Assembly: GCA_013696965.1 (NCBI GenBank)
Contig: JACCXN010000005.1
Span: forward strand, 1 to 64,000
Direction of reading: 5' to 3'
Length of the DNA stretch: 64,000 nt
DNA from: Bacteroidota bacterium
GTDB lineage: Bacteria; Bacteroidota; Bacteroidia; JACCXN01
Shown: positions 27,232 to 36,351 of the stretch, piece after piece
Position numbering within the stretch: the stretch's first letter is position 1
Layout of the letters: every line of letters starts with the position of its first letter
Made by a program: the position numbers and the translations under genes
The notes under the pieces: generated by a model
What the model was told of the DNA's origin: nothing
Databases searched by the model: none
The model's input: the letters and a program-made list of their open reading frames with translations, nothing else

Positions 27232-30200
27232 ATGACCTATTTTAAACCGGAAAATCAGAAGGATGATCAAACTGCAGGTGCTGTTGAAAGACTGCAGGGG
27301 TTTTTCTTATTAATTTCTTCCGATTTAAAAATTATTTCGGTCAATAATACAGACGAAATTAATATCCCTGATTTAATACCAGGGTCTAATTTAATTGAAT
27401 CTCTATCCAAAATAAATATTGAAAAAAACAAGGAAACAATAAATGAAATTGAATCTGCTTTTTATCACGTTCTTAAACATAAAAAGACAGTGCTTCTTAA
27501 ACAAAAACAATTTTTTTTTTATCAAAACAACCTTGAAAATCATTCTTCTTTAAACATTAACTTCATTCCACTTTTCAATAAAGAGATTGTTGAAAATGTG
27601 CTCATTTATTTGAATCCTGTATCAAAAAGAGATGTTTCAGAGTCCCTGGAAAAAGTTTATTCGCTGCAAAAAAAACTATTTTCTGTGGCAAAAAAAGATT
27701 ATTCCTTTGACACAACATTGGATTATATAATTAAAATTATCGAAGAAAACAATCCCGAACTGCTCTGTTCCATTATAATACCAGAAAATGGAAAATTGCA
27801 TCAAAAGGCTTCAGCTAATTTACCTCTGCAATTTTTTGATGAAATTAACGAAATGGTAATGGAAATAGTTAAAGACAGAAAAAAAATTGATCAAATAAAT
27901 ACAGAAGAAAAATGCATCAATTTGAACAATATTGCGAATAAATATAATCTGCAAAACTATAACTGTTATATTTTAAGAGGTAAGGATAATTCATTTCTTG
28001 GCATGTTAAATGTTTTTTATAAAAAAGACGGTTATCTTACTTCGAAAGAACAGAAAATATTACAGATTGTAGTAGAATTTGCAGTTATTATTATTGAAAG
28101 AGAAAATTTCATACAATCTAATATAATAAACAGTGAAATCCTAAATGAAATTAGCAATGCACTTCCTGTTGTTATCCTTCAATTTATAAGAGAAACAAAT
28201 GGAAAATATAAATTCACGTATTTAACAGAAAATATAAAATCATTTTATGATTTTTCATCAGAAGAAATATATAATAATCCTGAAAAACTTTTAAAAAAGG
28301 TTCATCCTGATGATTTTGATGGACTAATGAATAGTATTGAAAAATCTGCTCAGAGTCTTCAAGCCTGGGATTATTCTTTTAGGGTAATAAGCCGAAACAG
28401 TAATGAATACATTTGGTTAAAGGGAAATGCAGTTCCAGAAAAAAAACAAACTCACATAGTCTGGAATGGGTCTTTAATTGATATTACTGAAATACGGGAG
28501 GCTATTGAAAAAATTACAGCTTCAGAAACAAGATATCATTTGCTCTTTGAAAAAAACCCTCTTGCGCTTATGGTAATTGAAAAAGAAAGTCTTAAGCTTC
28601 TTGATGTAAATTCAAAAGCAATAAATACTTTTGGATACACGGAAAAGGATTTGCTCCATCTTTCATTGAAAAACATACTACCAAAAGATGATTTAAAGAA
28701 ATTACAGGATGAATTAAAAAACCTGCAGCCCGGAAAAGATATTATGCTAAATTTGAAAAACATTAAAAAAAACGGGAAATTAATTGATGTTGAATTTCTT
28801 ATTACAGAATTCCAGTTTCAGGGTACAGACGCATACTTGAAAATAGTTACGGATGTAACAGCAAAATTAAAATCAGAGGATATTATCGAAAGGCAAAATT
28901 TGCTTTTTAAAGAATTATTCAATGCCTCTCCTTTTGGAATTGTATTGTTTGATGATATGGAAAGGATAATAGAAGTAAATAATTCATTTGAAAAAATATT
29001 TCAATTCAATTTTGAGGAACTTAAAAACAGATTGACAAAGGATTTTATAGTCCCTACCGAAAAACAACATGAATCCGATGAAATATTTGAGGCAGCAAAA
29101 AAACTTGAGGCTGTTCAACTTGAAACATACAGAAAAAGAAAAGATGGACAAATTCTAGACATGCTGATTGTTTACTATCCAATAAAAAGCAATGATTTAT
29201 TATTGGGCTTTTATGGAATTTATGTTGACATAAGCAAACAAAAAGAGGCGGAAAGAATACTGAAAAAAGAAAAGAACTTTACAGATTCAATGATAAATAG
29301 CCTTCCGGGAATATTATATGTAATAAGTGTATTTGAAAAAGGATTAAGACTTACCTTATGGAATGAAAACCTAAGAAAAATTTCAGGTTATACAGATCAA
29401 GAAATAATAGATTTAAAAGTAGATGCTCTTTTTAAAGGCAATGACTTAATTAAGATCAGGGAACAACTTGATATGGTTTTAACGAGTGGAAAAGCAGAGG
29501 CTGAAGCCGTTATAGTTTCAAAAAGCGGGAAGGAAACTTTATATTATTTTACAGGCATTTTATCTAAAATTTCCAATCAAAAATATATTATTGGAATGGG
29601 ACTGGATATAACCGATCGAAGCAAAAATCAGCAAATGCTCGTTATTTTAAAAAGAGGGCTTGAGAGTGTGGCTGAAGGGGTAATTATTGTAAATAACACC
29701 ATTCCTGATAAAGCCATAATGTATGTAAATCCTGAATTTTGTAGAATAACAGGGTATTCCCAAGAGGAAGTAGAGGGTAAAAATATTTTCCTTTTGAGCG
29801 GACCAAAAACAAAAAAAAGGATGATTGGCCAAATGAAAGATGCCATTCAATATGAAAGAACATTTCGTGGAGAAGTTTTAAGTTATAGGAAAGACGGATC
29901 AACTTTTTGGAATTTACTTATATTAACTCCTGTTTTTGGGGAGAACAAAGCAGCTACCCATTTTGTGGCTACGATAACCGACATTACAGATATTAAAAAT
30001 TGGCAACAGAGGTTAGAAGAATACAACATGAATTTAATAAAAGCAAATCAGGAATTAGATCGATTTGTTTACAGTACTTCCCATGATTTAAGAGCTCCTT
30101 TAACATCAGTTCTAGGATTAATAAATATTGCACTAGCGGAAACTGACCCCGAACTTCTAAGGGAATTTCTTGAAAGAATGAGAAACAGTGTATTAAAACT

Positions 30201-30717
30201 GGATTCCTTTATACAAGATATTGTTAACTATTCACGCAATTCAAGACTTGAAGTCCTAAGAAATGAAGTGGACTTCAATAAAATACTCCATGAAATTATT
30301 GAGAAATTAGAATTCATGGAAGGTACTAAATCTATTAATTTCAAAATTGATATACAAGATAGCCAAAAATTCTATTCAGATAAAAACAGATTAATTGTAA
30401 TACTAAGCAATTTAGTTTCTAATGCAATTAAGTATCAAGACAGTAAAAAAGATTACAGGTATATTTATATTCAGGTTAAAACTTTAAGGGACAAGATATC
30501 TATTGAAATAGAAGATAACGGAACTGGAATTCCAAGGGCCTATCAAAAGAAAGTTTTTGAAATGTTTTTCAGGGCTTCTGAACAATCAACAGGTTCAGGT
30601 CTTGGATTGTATATTGTAAAAGAAATGGTTGATAAATTGAAAGGGAAAATCAAAATGGAATCATCCTTAGGAGTTGGCACTAAATTTTTTATCGAGATAC
30701 CTAATCTTAAAGAGTAA
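27232..30717 (+). CDS. Multi-PAS sensor histidine kinase
   Basis: This 1161-residue cytoplasmic kinase has no transmembrane segment. A GAF-like domain lies at about 150-295. Five PAS domains follow at about 305-425, 428-550, 555-680, 683-800 and 803-930; the last resembles LOV-type PAS but lacks the photoactive Cys (GKNIFLLSGPKTKK). The phospho-acceptor is His951 (STSHDLRAPL). The HATPase domain spans about 1040-1158 (N-box with Asn1064, EDNGTGIP, SGLGLYIVKEM). It probably pairs with the response regulator just upstream. The final ~55 codons and stop are copied twice more downstream as decayed DNA. Confidence 0.93.
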   Translation: MTYFKPENQKDDQTAGAVERLQGFFLLISSDLKIISVNNTDEINIPDLIPGSNLIESLSKINIEKNKETINEIESAFYHVLKHKKTVLLKQKQFFFYQNNLENHSSLNINFIPLFNKEIVENVLIYLNPVSKRDVSESLEKVYSLQKKLFSVAKKDYSFDTTLDYIIKIIEENNPELLCSIIIPENGKLHQKASANLPLQFFDEINEMVMEIVKDRKKIDQINTEEKCINLNNIANKYNLQNYNCYILRGKDNSFLGMLNVFYKKDGYLTSKEQKILQIVVEFAVIIIERENFIQSNIINSEILNEISNALPVVILQFIRETNGKYKFTYLTENIKSFYDFSSEEIYNNPEKLLKKVHPDDFDGLMNSIEKSAQSLQAWDYSFRVISRNSNEYIWLKGNAVPEKKQTHIVWNGSLIDITEIREAIEKITASETRYHLLFEKNPLALMVIEKESLKLLDVNSKAINTFGYTEKDLLHLSLKNILPKDDLKKLQDELKNLQPGKDIMLNLKNIKKNGKLIDVEFLITEFQFQGTDAYLKIVTDVTAKLKSEDIIERQNLLFKELFNASPFGIVLFDDMERIIEVNNSFEKIFQFNFEELKNRLTKDFIVPTEKQHESDEIFEAAKKLEAVQLETYRKRKDGQILDMLIVYYPIKSNDLLLGFYGIYVDISKQKEAERILKKEKNFTDSMINSLPGILYVISVFEKGLRLTLWNENLRKISGYTDQEIIDLKVDALFKGNDLIKIREQLDMVLTSGKAEAEAVIVSKSGKETLYYFTGILSKISNQKYIIGMGLDITDRSKNQQMLVILKRGLESVAEGVIIVNNTIPDKAIMYVNPEFCRITGYSQEEVEGKNIFLLSGPKTKKRMIGQMKDAIQYERTFRGEVLSYRKDGSTFWNLLILTPVFGENKAATHFVATITDITDIKNWQQRLEEYNMNLIKANQELDRFVYSTSHDLRAPLTSVLGLINIALAETDPELLREFLERMRNSVLKLDSFIQDIVNYSRNSRLEVLRNEVDFNKILHEIIEKLEFMEGTKSINFKIDIQDSQKFYSDKNRLIVILSNLVSNAIKYQDSKKDYRYIYIQVKTLRDKISIEIEDNGTGIPRAYQKKVFEMFFRASEQSTGSGLGLYIVKEMVDKLKGKIKMESSLGVGTKFFIEIPNLKE

Positions 30718-31070
30718 ATACTTGAATTGAAAAATGTTTTTCAGGGCTTCTGAACAACAACAATTTCATGCCTTTAATTGTATTTTGTAAAAAAAGGGTT
30801 GATAAATTGAAAGTGAAAATAAGAATGGAATAATCCTTAGGAGTTGGCACTAAATTTTTTATCGAGATACCTAATCTTAATTAGTAAATACTAGAAATGA
30901 AAAATGTTTTCAGTGCTTCTGAACAATAACAGCTTAATGCCTTTAATTGTATTTTGTAAAAAAAGGATTGATAAATTGAAAGGGGAAAAAAGGATGGAAT
31001 TATCCTTAGGAGTTGGAACTAAATTTTTTATAGAGATACCTAATCTTAATTAGTAAATACTAGAATTGAA
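30560..31070 (+). repeat. Three tandem ~170-bp repeats derived from the kinase 3' end
   Basis: Copy 1 (30560-30731) is the functional end of the PAS kinase and its stop codon. Copy 2 (30732-30901) and copy 3 (30902 to about 31070) repeat it, with shared words such as CAGGGCTTCTGAACAA, GTTGATAAATTGAAAG and CCTAATCTTAA. Copies 2 and 3 contain frameshifts and stops and share changes absent from copy 1 (TGCCTTTAATTGTATTTTG), so they are non-coding and one derives from the other. The spacing stays almost constant (172, 170, about 169 bp). Confidence 0.9.
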
Positions 31071-31275
31071 ATTCGCATTTAAACGGTATTAAAAGTTTGG
31101 CCAAGCAATTACATTAATCCTTTAGATTTAAATAAAATTAATTAAAAAGCTCTATTTCAATTAATTCAATTTTTATAAGCTCTGCTTTTTGATCAAAAGT
31201 CTATCTTTGTTCCATTACAAAATATTCCGGAACAGAATTTATCCAAAAAAAGATTTGTTCCCCCTCCCGCTTTTC

Positions 31276-31308
31276 TTGAAAATTTTTAATAAAATTTCAT
31301 TATTTTTG
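31276..31308 (+). promoter_or_regulatory. Putative Bacteroidota-type promoter for the E2/gldLM-like operon
   Basis: TTG at 31276-31278 and TATTTTTG at 31301-31308 fit the Bacteroidota -33 (TTG) and -7 (TAnnTTTG) boxes with a 22-bp spacer. The first gene starts 40 bp downstream. The consensus is published knowledge. Assignment here is by eye in AT-rich DNA, where chance matches are common. Confidence 0.4.
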
Positions 31309-31348
31309 CAAATTAAAGGAATTATGCATTACTAGAAATATACAAAGA

Positions 31349-32707
31349 ATGGCTCAAATTGAATTGATTTTACCTAAAATGGGTGAGAGTGTTGCTGAGG
31401 CAACCATTATAAAGTGGTTAAAAAATGAAGGGGAGCATATTGATGCAGACGAATCTGTTTTAGAAATTGCTACAGATAAAGTTGATTCTGAAGTGCCTTC
31501 CCCAACTCAGGGTATTTTGATTAAAAGAATGTTCAATGAGGGTGATGTTGTACAAGTTGGTTCAGTAATAGCATTGATTGGCTCTAAAGAGGAGGTAAAA
31601 AACGAACCGGTAACACAGCCGGAAAAAATGACTGCTTCGGCAGTTCAAAATTCGATTCCAGCTCCAAGACATGCAGAAATAAGTGTTAAGGAAATTGAAA
31701 TTCCAAGAACCTCAGAAGGTGGAAAGTTCTACTCTCCTCTAGTACGAAATATAGCAAAAACAGAAGGTATTTCAACTACCGAACTTGAAAAGTTGCATGG
31801 AACGGGGTCTGATGGAAGGGTAACAAAAAATGATATTTTAGACTACCTATCCAAACGCTCCAATGGAACAAATATTTCTGAACCAGTTTTGGAGCAAAAT
31901 GGAAAAACAAGTTCAAGTCAACAAGTAAGTAATGTTCAAACACCGCAAATACAACAAGCCACCACATCAATAAAGCACCCCGTTGTTAGCGCTGGAGAAA
32001 ACGATGAGATAATTGAAATGGATAGGATGCGAAAGCTTATTGCAGACCATATGGTTATGTCCAAGCATGTTGCACCCCATGTTACATCATTCGTAGAAGT
32101 AGACGTTACCAACCTTGTGATGTGGAGGGAGAAAAACAAAAAGGAATTTGAAAAGCGCGAAGGAGAAAAAATAACTTATACCCCTATTTTTATCGAGGCT
32201 GTAACAAGGGCAATTAAAGAATTTCCAATGATCAACATTGCTGTTAGCGGAAGCAATATTATAAAAAGAAAAAACATAAACATAGGTATAGCAACTGCCC
32301 TGCCCACAGGAAATTTAATTGTTCCTGTAATAAAAAATGCTGATCAAATGAATTTGGTCGGATTAACAAAAACTGTAAATGATCTTGTTGCAAGGGCAAG
32401 AGTGAATAAGCTAAAACCAGATGATATTCAAGGTGGTACATTCACAATTTCCAATGTAGGAACTTTTGGAAACGTGATGGGAACACCAATTATTAATCAG
32501 CCACAAGTTGCAATACTTGCTGTTGGTGCAATACGTAAAAAACCAGTGGTAATTGAAACTCCACAAGGTGATACCATAGGAATCCGTCATATGATGTTCT
32601 TATCTATGTCTTATGATCATAGGGTTGTAGATGGAATGTTAGGTGGAACTTTTATAAGGAGAGTTGGTGATTTACTTGAAAGTTTTGATTTAAACCATCA
32701 GTTCTGA
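31349..32707 (+). CDS. Dihydrolipoamide acyltransferase (E2) of a 2-oxoacid dehydrogenase complex
   Basis: This 452-residue E2 core enzyme transfers acyl groups from the lipoyl arm to CoA. The lipoyl domain is at 1-80 with lipoyl-Lys44 (IATDKVDSEVP), a peripheral-subunit-binding domain at about 130-170 (SPLVRNIAKTEGISTTELEKL), and the catalytic domain at about 215-452 with His424 in SYDHRVVDGMLGG. It most resembles branched-chain-type E2. No E1 or E3 gene is adjacent. Instead, a gldL-like gene begins 16 bp downstream, suggesting co-transcription with the motor genes. Confidence 0.93.
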   Translation: MAQIELILPKMGESVAEATIIKWLKNEGEHIDADESVLEIATDKVDSEVPSPTQGILIKRMFNEGDVVQVGSVIALIGSKEEVKNEPVTQPEKMTASAVQNSIPAPRHAEISVKEIEIPRTSEGGKFYSPLVRNIAKTEGISTTELEKLHGTGSDGRVTKNDILDYLSKRSNGTNISEPVLEQNGKTSSSQQVSNVQTPQIQQATTSIKHPVVSAGENDEIIEMDRMRKLIADHMVMSKHVAPHVTSFVEVDVTNLVMWREKNKKEFEKREGEKITYTPIFIEAVTRAIKEFPMINIAVSGSNIIKRKNINIGIATALPTGNLIVPVIKNADQMNLVGLTKTVNDLVARARVNKLKPDDIQGGTFTISNVGTFGNVMGTPIINQPQVAILAVGAIRKKPVVIETPQGDTIGIRHMMFLSMSYDHRVVDGMLGGTFIRRVGDLLESFDLNHQF

Positions 32708-32723
32708 TCCAATTAATCCACTT

Positions 32724-33650
32724 ATGAAAAACAAGGATACTTACTTTGATTTTATTAATTTCGCCTATGGAATAGGCGCTGCCATTGTAATCATTGGTGC
32801 TATGTTTAAATTCCTTGGTTGGGATTATGCCAATGAATTTTTCCTAGTTGGATTAACTACTGAGGCTGTTGTTTTTAGCATATCTGCTTTTGAATTTAAA
32901 AAAAAGAAAACGCCTGCATCAGCGGTAAAAGTTTATCATTGGGAAAATATTTTTCCACAACTTTTAACATCTGAACTACATAATCCGGATGTACTTTCCA
33001 AAGTTGCAGAGGAACAAACTCTGAATACTGTTGCTATAACAAAATCTCTTGGAAATTTTAATCTAGCAATTGAAAAATTAAACGAAGTTAGCAACCAGTT
33101 GGTTCTTGGTATTAACACCATGTCCAATGCTATTAAACAATTGGAAAAAACAACTGAAGATTATTCCATGGAAATGGGTTTGCTTAAAGAAAATGTACAG
33201 CAATTAAATTCTTTGCATAATTCCCATTTAAGAAGTCTAGCCTTAACTCTTCCTTGTTATGAAAAAGAATTTATCAATCTTTCCAAATCCCTTTGCTCTA
33301 TAAATGAAAAATATATTAATCACAATACCAGTTTTGATCATGCTTCCTTGGTTTATGATAAACAGTTTAAGGAGTTAAATGAAAACCTTCAAAAAACAAA
33401 TTCTATTTACTTAAGGCAAATGAACCAATTGGAAGATTCATCCAGCGGATATGAAAAAGAATTCACTATGCTAAATGAAAACCTTTTGAAAATAAATTCC
33501 TTTTATACTGAACATTTATCCAAAAACGGAAGAAATTCTGAGGATTTTGAAAAAGAATTTGCTAGCCTAGGGGCAAACATGTCAAAAGTAAATTCTTTTT
33601 ATACTGATATGCTAGGAGCAGTAGGAAGAATTACTCGCCCTACTGTTTAA
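32724..33650 (+). CDS. GldL-like inner-membrane motor protein
   Basis: This 308-residue GldL/PorL-type protein has two transmembrane helices at about 11-31 and 38-57. A Lys sits in helix 1 (GAMFKFLG, Lys29) and a Glu in helix 2 (GLTTEAVVFSISAFE, Glu47), matching the charged pair seen in proton-driven GldL. The cytoplasmic tail carries five copies of a 32-residue repeat starting at residues 147, 179, 211, 243 and 275 (pattern YEKEF..LN.NL.KINSFY...L). Canonical GldL has similar but fewer, less regular units. It is followed by a gldM-like gene after 19 bp. gldK and gldN are absent. Role: probable stator of a proton-motive-force-driven complex. Confidence 0.85.
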   Translation: MKNKDTYFDFINFAYGIGAAIVIIGAMFKFLGWDYANEFFLVGLTTEAVVFSISAFEFKKKKTPASAVKVYHWENIFPQLLTSELHNPDVLSKVAEEQTLNTVAITKSLGNFNLAIEKLNEVSNQLVLGINTMSNAIKQLEKTTEDYSMEMGLLKENVQQLNSLHNSHLRSLALTLPCYEKEFINLSKSLCSINEKYINHNTSFDHASLVYDKQFKELNENLQKTNSIYLRQMNQLEDSSSGYEKEFTMLNENLLKINSFYTEHLSKNGRNSEDFEKEFASLGANMSKVNSFYTDMLGAVGRITRPTV

Positions 33651-33669
33651 ACATACAGAAATAGCTTTA

Positions 33670-34995
33670 ATGGAAGATAACAACAACAGTGATCGTAAGG
33701 CACTCAGGAACAAAATGGTAGGCTTTATGTACTTGATTTTTATAGTTCTTGCGTTCCTTTATATTCCTTCTGATTTTATTGACACAATTCGGGATGTAAA
33801 TACTTCTTTTGAAAAATCTTCAAAAGAAATGAATAGCATGAAAAATTACAATTTCCTGTTAATTAAAGCTGGATTAAAAGCTGATTCTACAATAAACAAT
33901 AAGATAATTGCAATTGACTTTAAAAGAATTTCAGTATTATCCGACAGCATATGCAATCAGCTTGAATTTATTAAGCAAAGGGTTTTGGATGTTTCTGGGG
34001 GAATCAATAAGTATGGTTTTCTAAAAAATGCCAAGGACAACCAATTTACTGATGAAATAATGCTTGAGCAGGGAGTTGCAAAAAAAATTCATACCATGTT
34101 ACATAATTTTAAAACACATATAAATAATGCAGGAACTTCTATCAATCCTGTTTTGCTTGATTCGATTTTACCAACAGATGAATTTGTAAACACCTCCACT
34201 GGGAAGAGTCAAACCTGGGAGAAATTTTATTTTTATAAAATGCCATTAACAGTTTCAATTGCCTTGATTGCAAAATTTCAAAATGATGTAAAACAAATTG
34301 AATTCATGGCAATGGAAGAATATCTTTTTAACCTTAAAGAGAATTATGAATTGACTTTGATTCCAAAAAACAAAAAAACAGAAGAAAACAAGACATTAAA
34401 AAACAACCCAAAAATCCTTGATCCTGAAGCTTACATTAAAAATCCCGGATTTAATATTTTATATGTTGATGTTGACAATCCATTAAAAATTTATCATCCC
34501 GGATTTGGAAATTCTGATATTATTGCGGAGGTATCAAAGGGTGAAATATTTAAAAAGGACAGTCTTTTTTACCTGAGGGTAAATAATGAAGGAATTGTTG
34601 TTGTTACTGCATTTAGTAAAGAAAATAAAAAATTATTGGCGAAGCAGGAATTCCTTGTAAAGAATCTACCTGAACCCTCTGCCTTTATTGCTGAGAGAAA
34701 AGGGGGCAATATTTCTTCAAAAATATTCAAACTGCAAAAGCATATTGAGGTACAAAATGAAATTTCAGATAACAAGGATGGTTACATGGTCAAAAACTTT
34801 TCCTTAATAAGGATTAGTGCAAGTTCGGAAATGCAAAAATCCAAAAACAACCATGGATCTTTTTTCAACTCAAGCACACGTGATTTAATTGATGGAGCTC
34901 AAAGAGGAGATATATTTATTTTTGACAACATCGAGGTAGAAATCCCAGGAGGAAGCATAAAAAAGGTTTCCTCAATTGTATTTACAGTTATTTAA
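33670..34995 (+). CDS. GldM-like periplasmic motor protein
   Basis: This 441-residue protein has one N-terminal membrane helix at about 16-33 (MVGFMYLIFIVLAFLYIPS) after a short cytoplasmic segment, then a long periplasmic part. The segment RNKMVGFMYLIFIVLAF and the following FIDTIRDVNTSFEKSS closely follow the GldM/PorM start. Beta-rich periplasmic domains follow; the last (about 340-441) ends GSIKKVSSIVFTV like the GldM C-terminal domain. Canonical GldM is about 510-520 residues, so roughly one domain's worth is missing. In known systems GldM spans the periplasm and transmits GldL motion to outer-membrane partners. It is flanked by the gldL-like and beta-helix genes. Confidence 0.83.
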   Translation: MEDNNNSDRKALRNKMVGFMYLIFIVLAFLYIPSDFIDTIRDVNTSFEKSSKEMNSMKNYNFLLIKAGLKADSTINNKIIAIDFKRISVLSDSICNQLEFIKQRVLDVSGGINKYGFLKNAKDNQFTDEIMLEQGVAKKIHTMLHNFKTHINNAGTSINPVLLDSILPTDEFVNTSTGKSQTWEKFYFYKMPLTVSIALIAKFQNDVKQIEFMAMEEYLFNLKENYELTLIPKNKKTEENKTLKNNPKILDPEAYIKNPGFNILYVDVDNPLKIYHPGFGNSDIIAEVSKGEIFKKDSLFYLRVNNEGIVVVTAFSKENKKLLAKQEFLVKNLPEPSAFIAERKGGNISSKIFKLQKHIEVQNEISDNKDGYMVKNFSLIRISASSEMQKSKNNHGSFFNSSTRDLIDGAQRGDIFIFDNIEVEIPGGSIKKVSSIVFTVI

Positions 34996-35001
34996 ATATT
35001 T

Positions 35002-36351
35002 ATGGCTAAAATTAATTTGTTTTTTATATTACTGACTGTGATTTCAACCTCAGTTACAAGCTCATTAATAGCAACCAATTCAGAAATAATCGTAACAAAT
35101 TTCATTGAGAAAGATCATACTTTGGAAAAAGGAATTTATATCATTGAAAACAATGTAAAAGTTAGCAAAAATGCAACTCTTACAGTAAAATCAGGATGTA
35201 AACTTTATTTTAGAAAAGGAGCTTCATTAAAAATTGACGGGGGCCTTATTCTTGAGGGAAAACCAAACAACCTAATTGAATTAACTAGTGAGGACAAGGA
35301 AAATGAAGGTTTTGGAATAGTAATATCAGGATCAACCAAGGATAAAGTAATCATTATCAATTACACCAAATTCAGTTATTTGTTAGTTCCATTGAATTTT
35401 GAAAAAAACTGGGTAAGAAAAAAAATAAATATCGAGGATAATGTGTTTGAAAACATTATAACAGGAGAAAAATCAATCATTATCAGATGTCCTGATGAAA
35501 TTACCTCCAGGGATACAATTGAATTTAATTTTTCAAAAAATAATTTCATTCAAAACAACAGCAGTATTTTCATTGAAAACATTGAATCGAATTTGTTAAA
35601 TTTACAATTCAGGTACAACCTTATAACCCAAAACTATTTTTTTGGATTTGAAGTAGGAAGCAGTTTAAACGCTCCTGTTTCTACAACTTACAATAAAAAT
35701 GATCAAGCTTTTCTAGCAGATTTTTCCGGAAATTCTATTTTCAACAATTTTCTATTGCACTCCTCTAATGATACTGTAATTCAGGAAGTGAATTTTGGAA
35801 TTCAAGGACGTGCAGAAAAGTATTCCCTGAATGATAATTATTTTGGAAATAAAAATATTCCACAAATTCAAAAAACTTTTGATCATTTCAGCAATCACCA
35901 GTTTTCGCCTTTTGTCTTTATTGATACTGCTTTACAAGTACCATCAGATTCTGTTCACGGACATATCTGGAAAATTTCGATTAACAATAATGAATTGGTT
36001 CCGAAAAATTTTCTGCCTTTATTAACAGAGCAAAAACTGGAAATTCAGATAAGTTACAATAGATCATTAATCGTTCGCGAAGGAATTAATTATATTACTT
36101 ACTCATTTTTTGATAAAATTGACAATGAATTAAAAACTAAAAGTTTATCTTGTGCTTTAAAACTTAATAAAGAAAATAAATCTATCTCTTTTATTAGCAA
36201 AGATGAGGTATATATTAAGAACCCCAATGGATATTTTTCTATTAATGGTTTAACGGATAATGATGGATTTAGAGTGCCAAAGGTTTATATTGGTAAAGAA
36301 CAATTTAAAGTATTTTTAATTAATAACAACATCAAAATTAATCTTGAATGA
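35002..36351 (+). CDS. Exported beta-helix-like protein in the gldLM-like operon
   Basis: This 449-residue protein has a signal-like N-terminus (residues 1-24), and the following residues look like right-handed parallel beta-helix rungs (NATLTVKSGCKLYFRKGASL, IDGGLILEGKPNNLIELTSE). Asn-rich turns continue to about residue 290, and a distinct C-terminal domain follows (ELVPKNFLPLLTEQKLEIQI). I recognise no named family. It starts 7 bp after the gldM-like stop and its own stop overlaps the next start by 4 bp (ATGA), so it is firmly part of the operon. It occupies the position where gldN would sit but shows no GldN resemblance. Confidence 0.75.
   Translation: MAKINLFFILLTVISTSVTSSLIATNSEIIVTNFIEKDHTLEKGIYIIENNVKVSKNATLTVKSGCKLYFRKGASLKIDGGLILEGKPNNLIELTSEDKENEGFGIVISGSTKDKVIIINYTKFSYLLVPLNFEKNWVRKKINIEDNVFENIITGEKSIIIRCPDEITSRDTIEFNFSKNNFIQNNSSIFIENIESNLLNLQFRYNLITQNYFFGFEVGSSLNAPVSTTYNKNDQAFLADFSGNSIFNNFLLHSSNDTVIQEVNFGIQGRAEKYSLNDNYFGNKNIPQIQKTFDHFSNHQFSPFVFIDTALQVPSDSVHGHIWKISINNNELVPKNFLPLLTEQKLEIQISYNRSLIVREGINYITYSFFDKIDNELKTKSLSCALKLNKENKSISFISKDEVYIKNPNGYFSINGLTDNDGFRVPKVYIGKEQFKVFLINNNIKINLE

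Noticed and set aside
30718-31348. Possible second kinase gene after the PAS kinase
   Set aside because: The similarity is limited to two frame-disrupted copies of the last 170 bp; no complete domain is present.
31200-31348. Riboswitch or leader RNA ahead of the E2 gene
   Set aside because: No stable stem or terminator-antiterminator arrangement is visible; only promoter-like boxes.
32724-34995. Standard gldKLMN T9SS locus
   Set aside because: GldK and GldN are absent from both flanks, and the following genes belong to other families. The GldL/GldM resemblance stands, but not the canonical locus.
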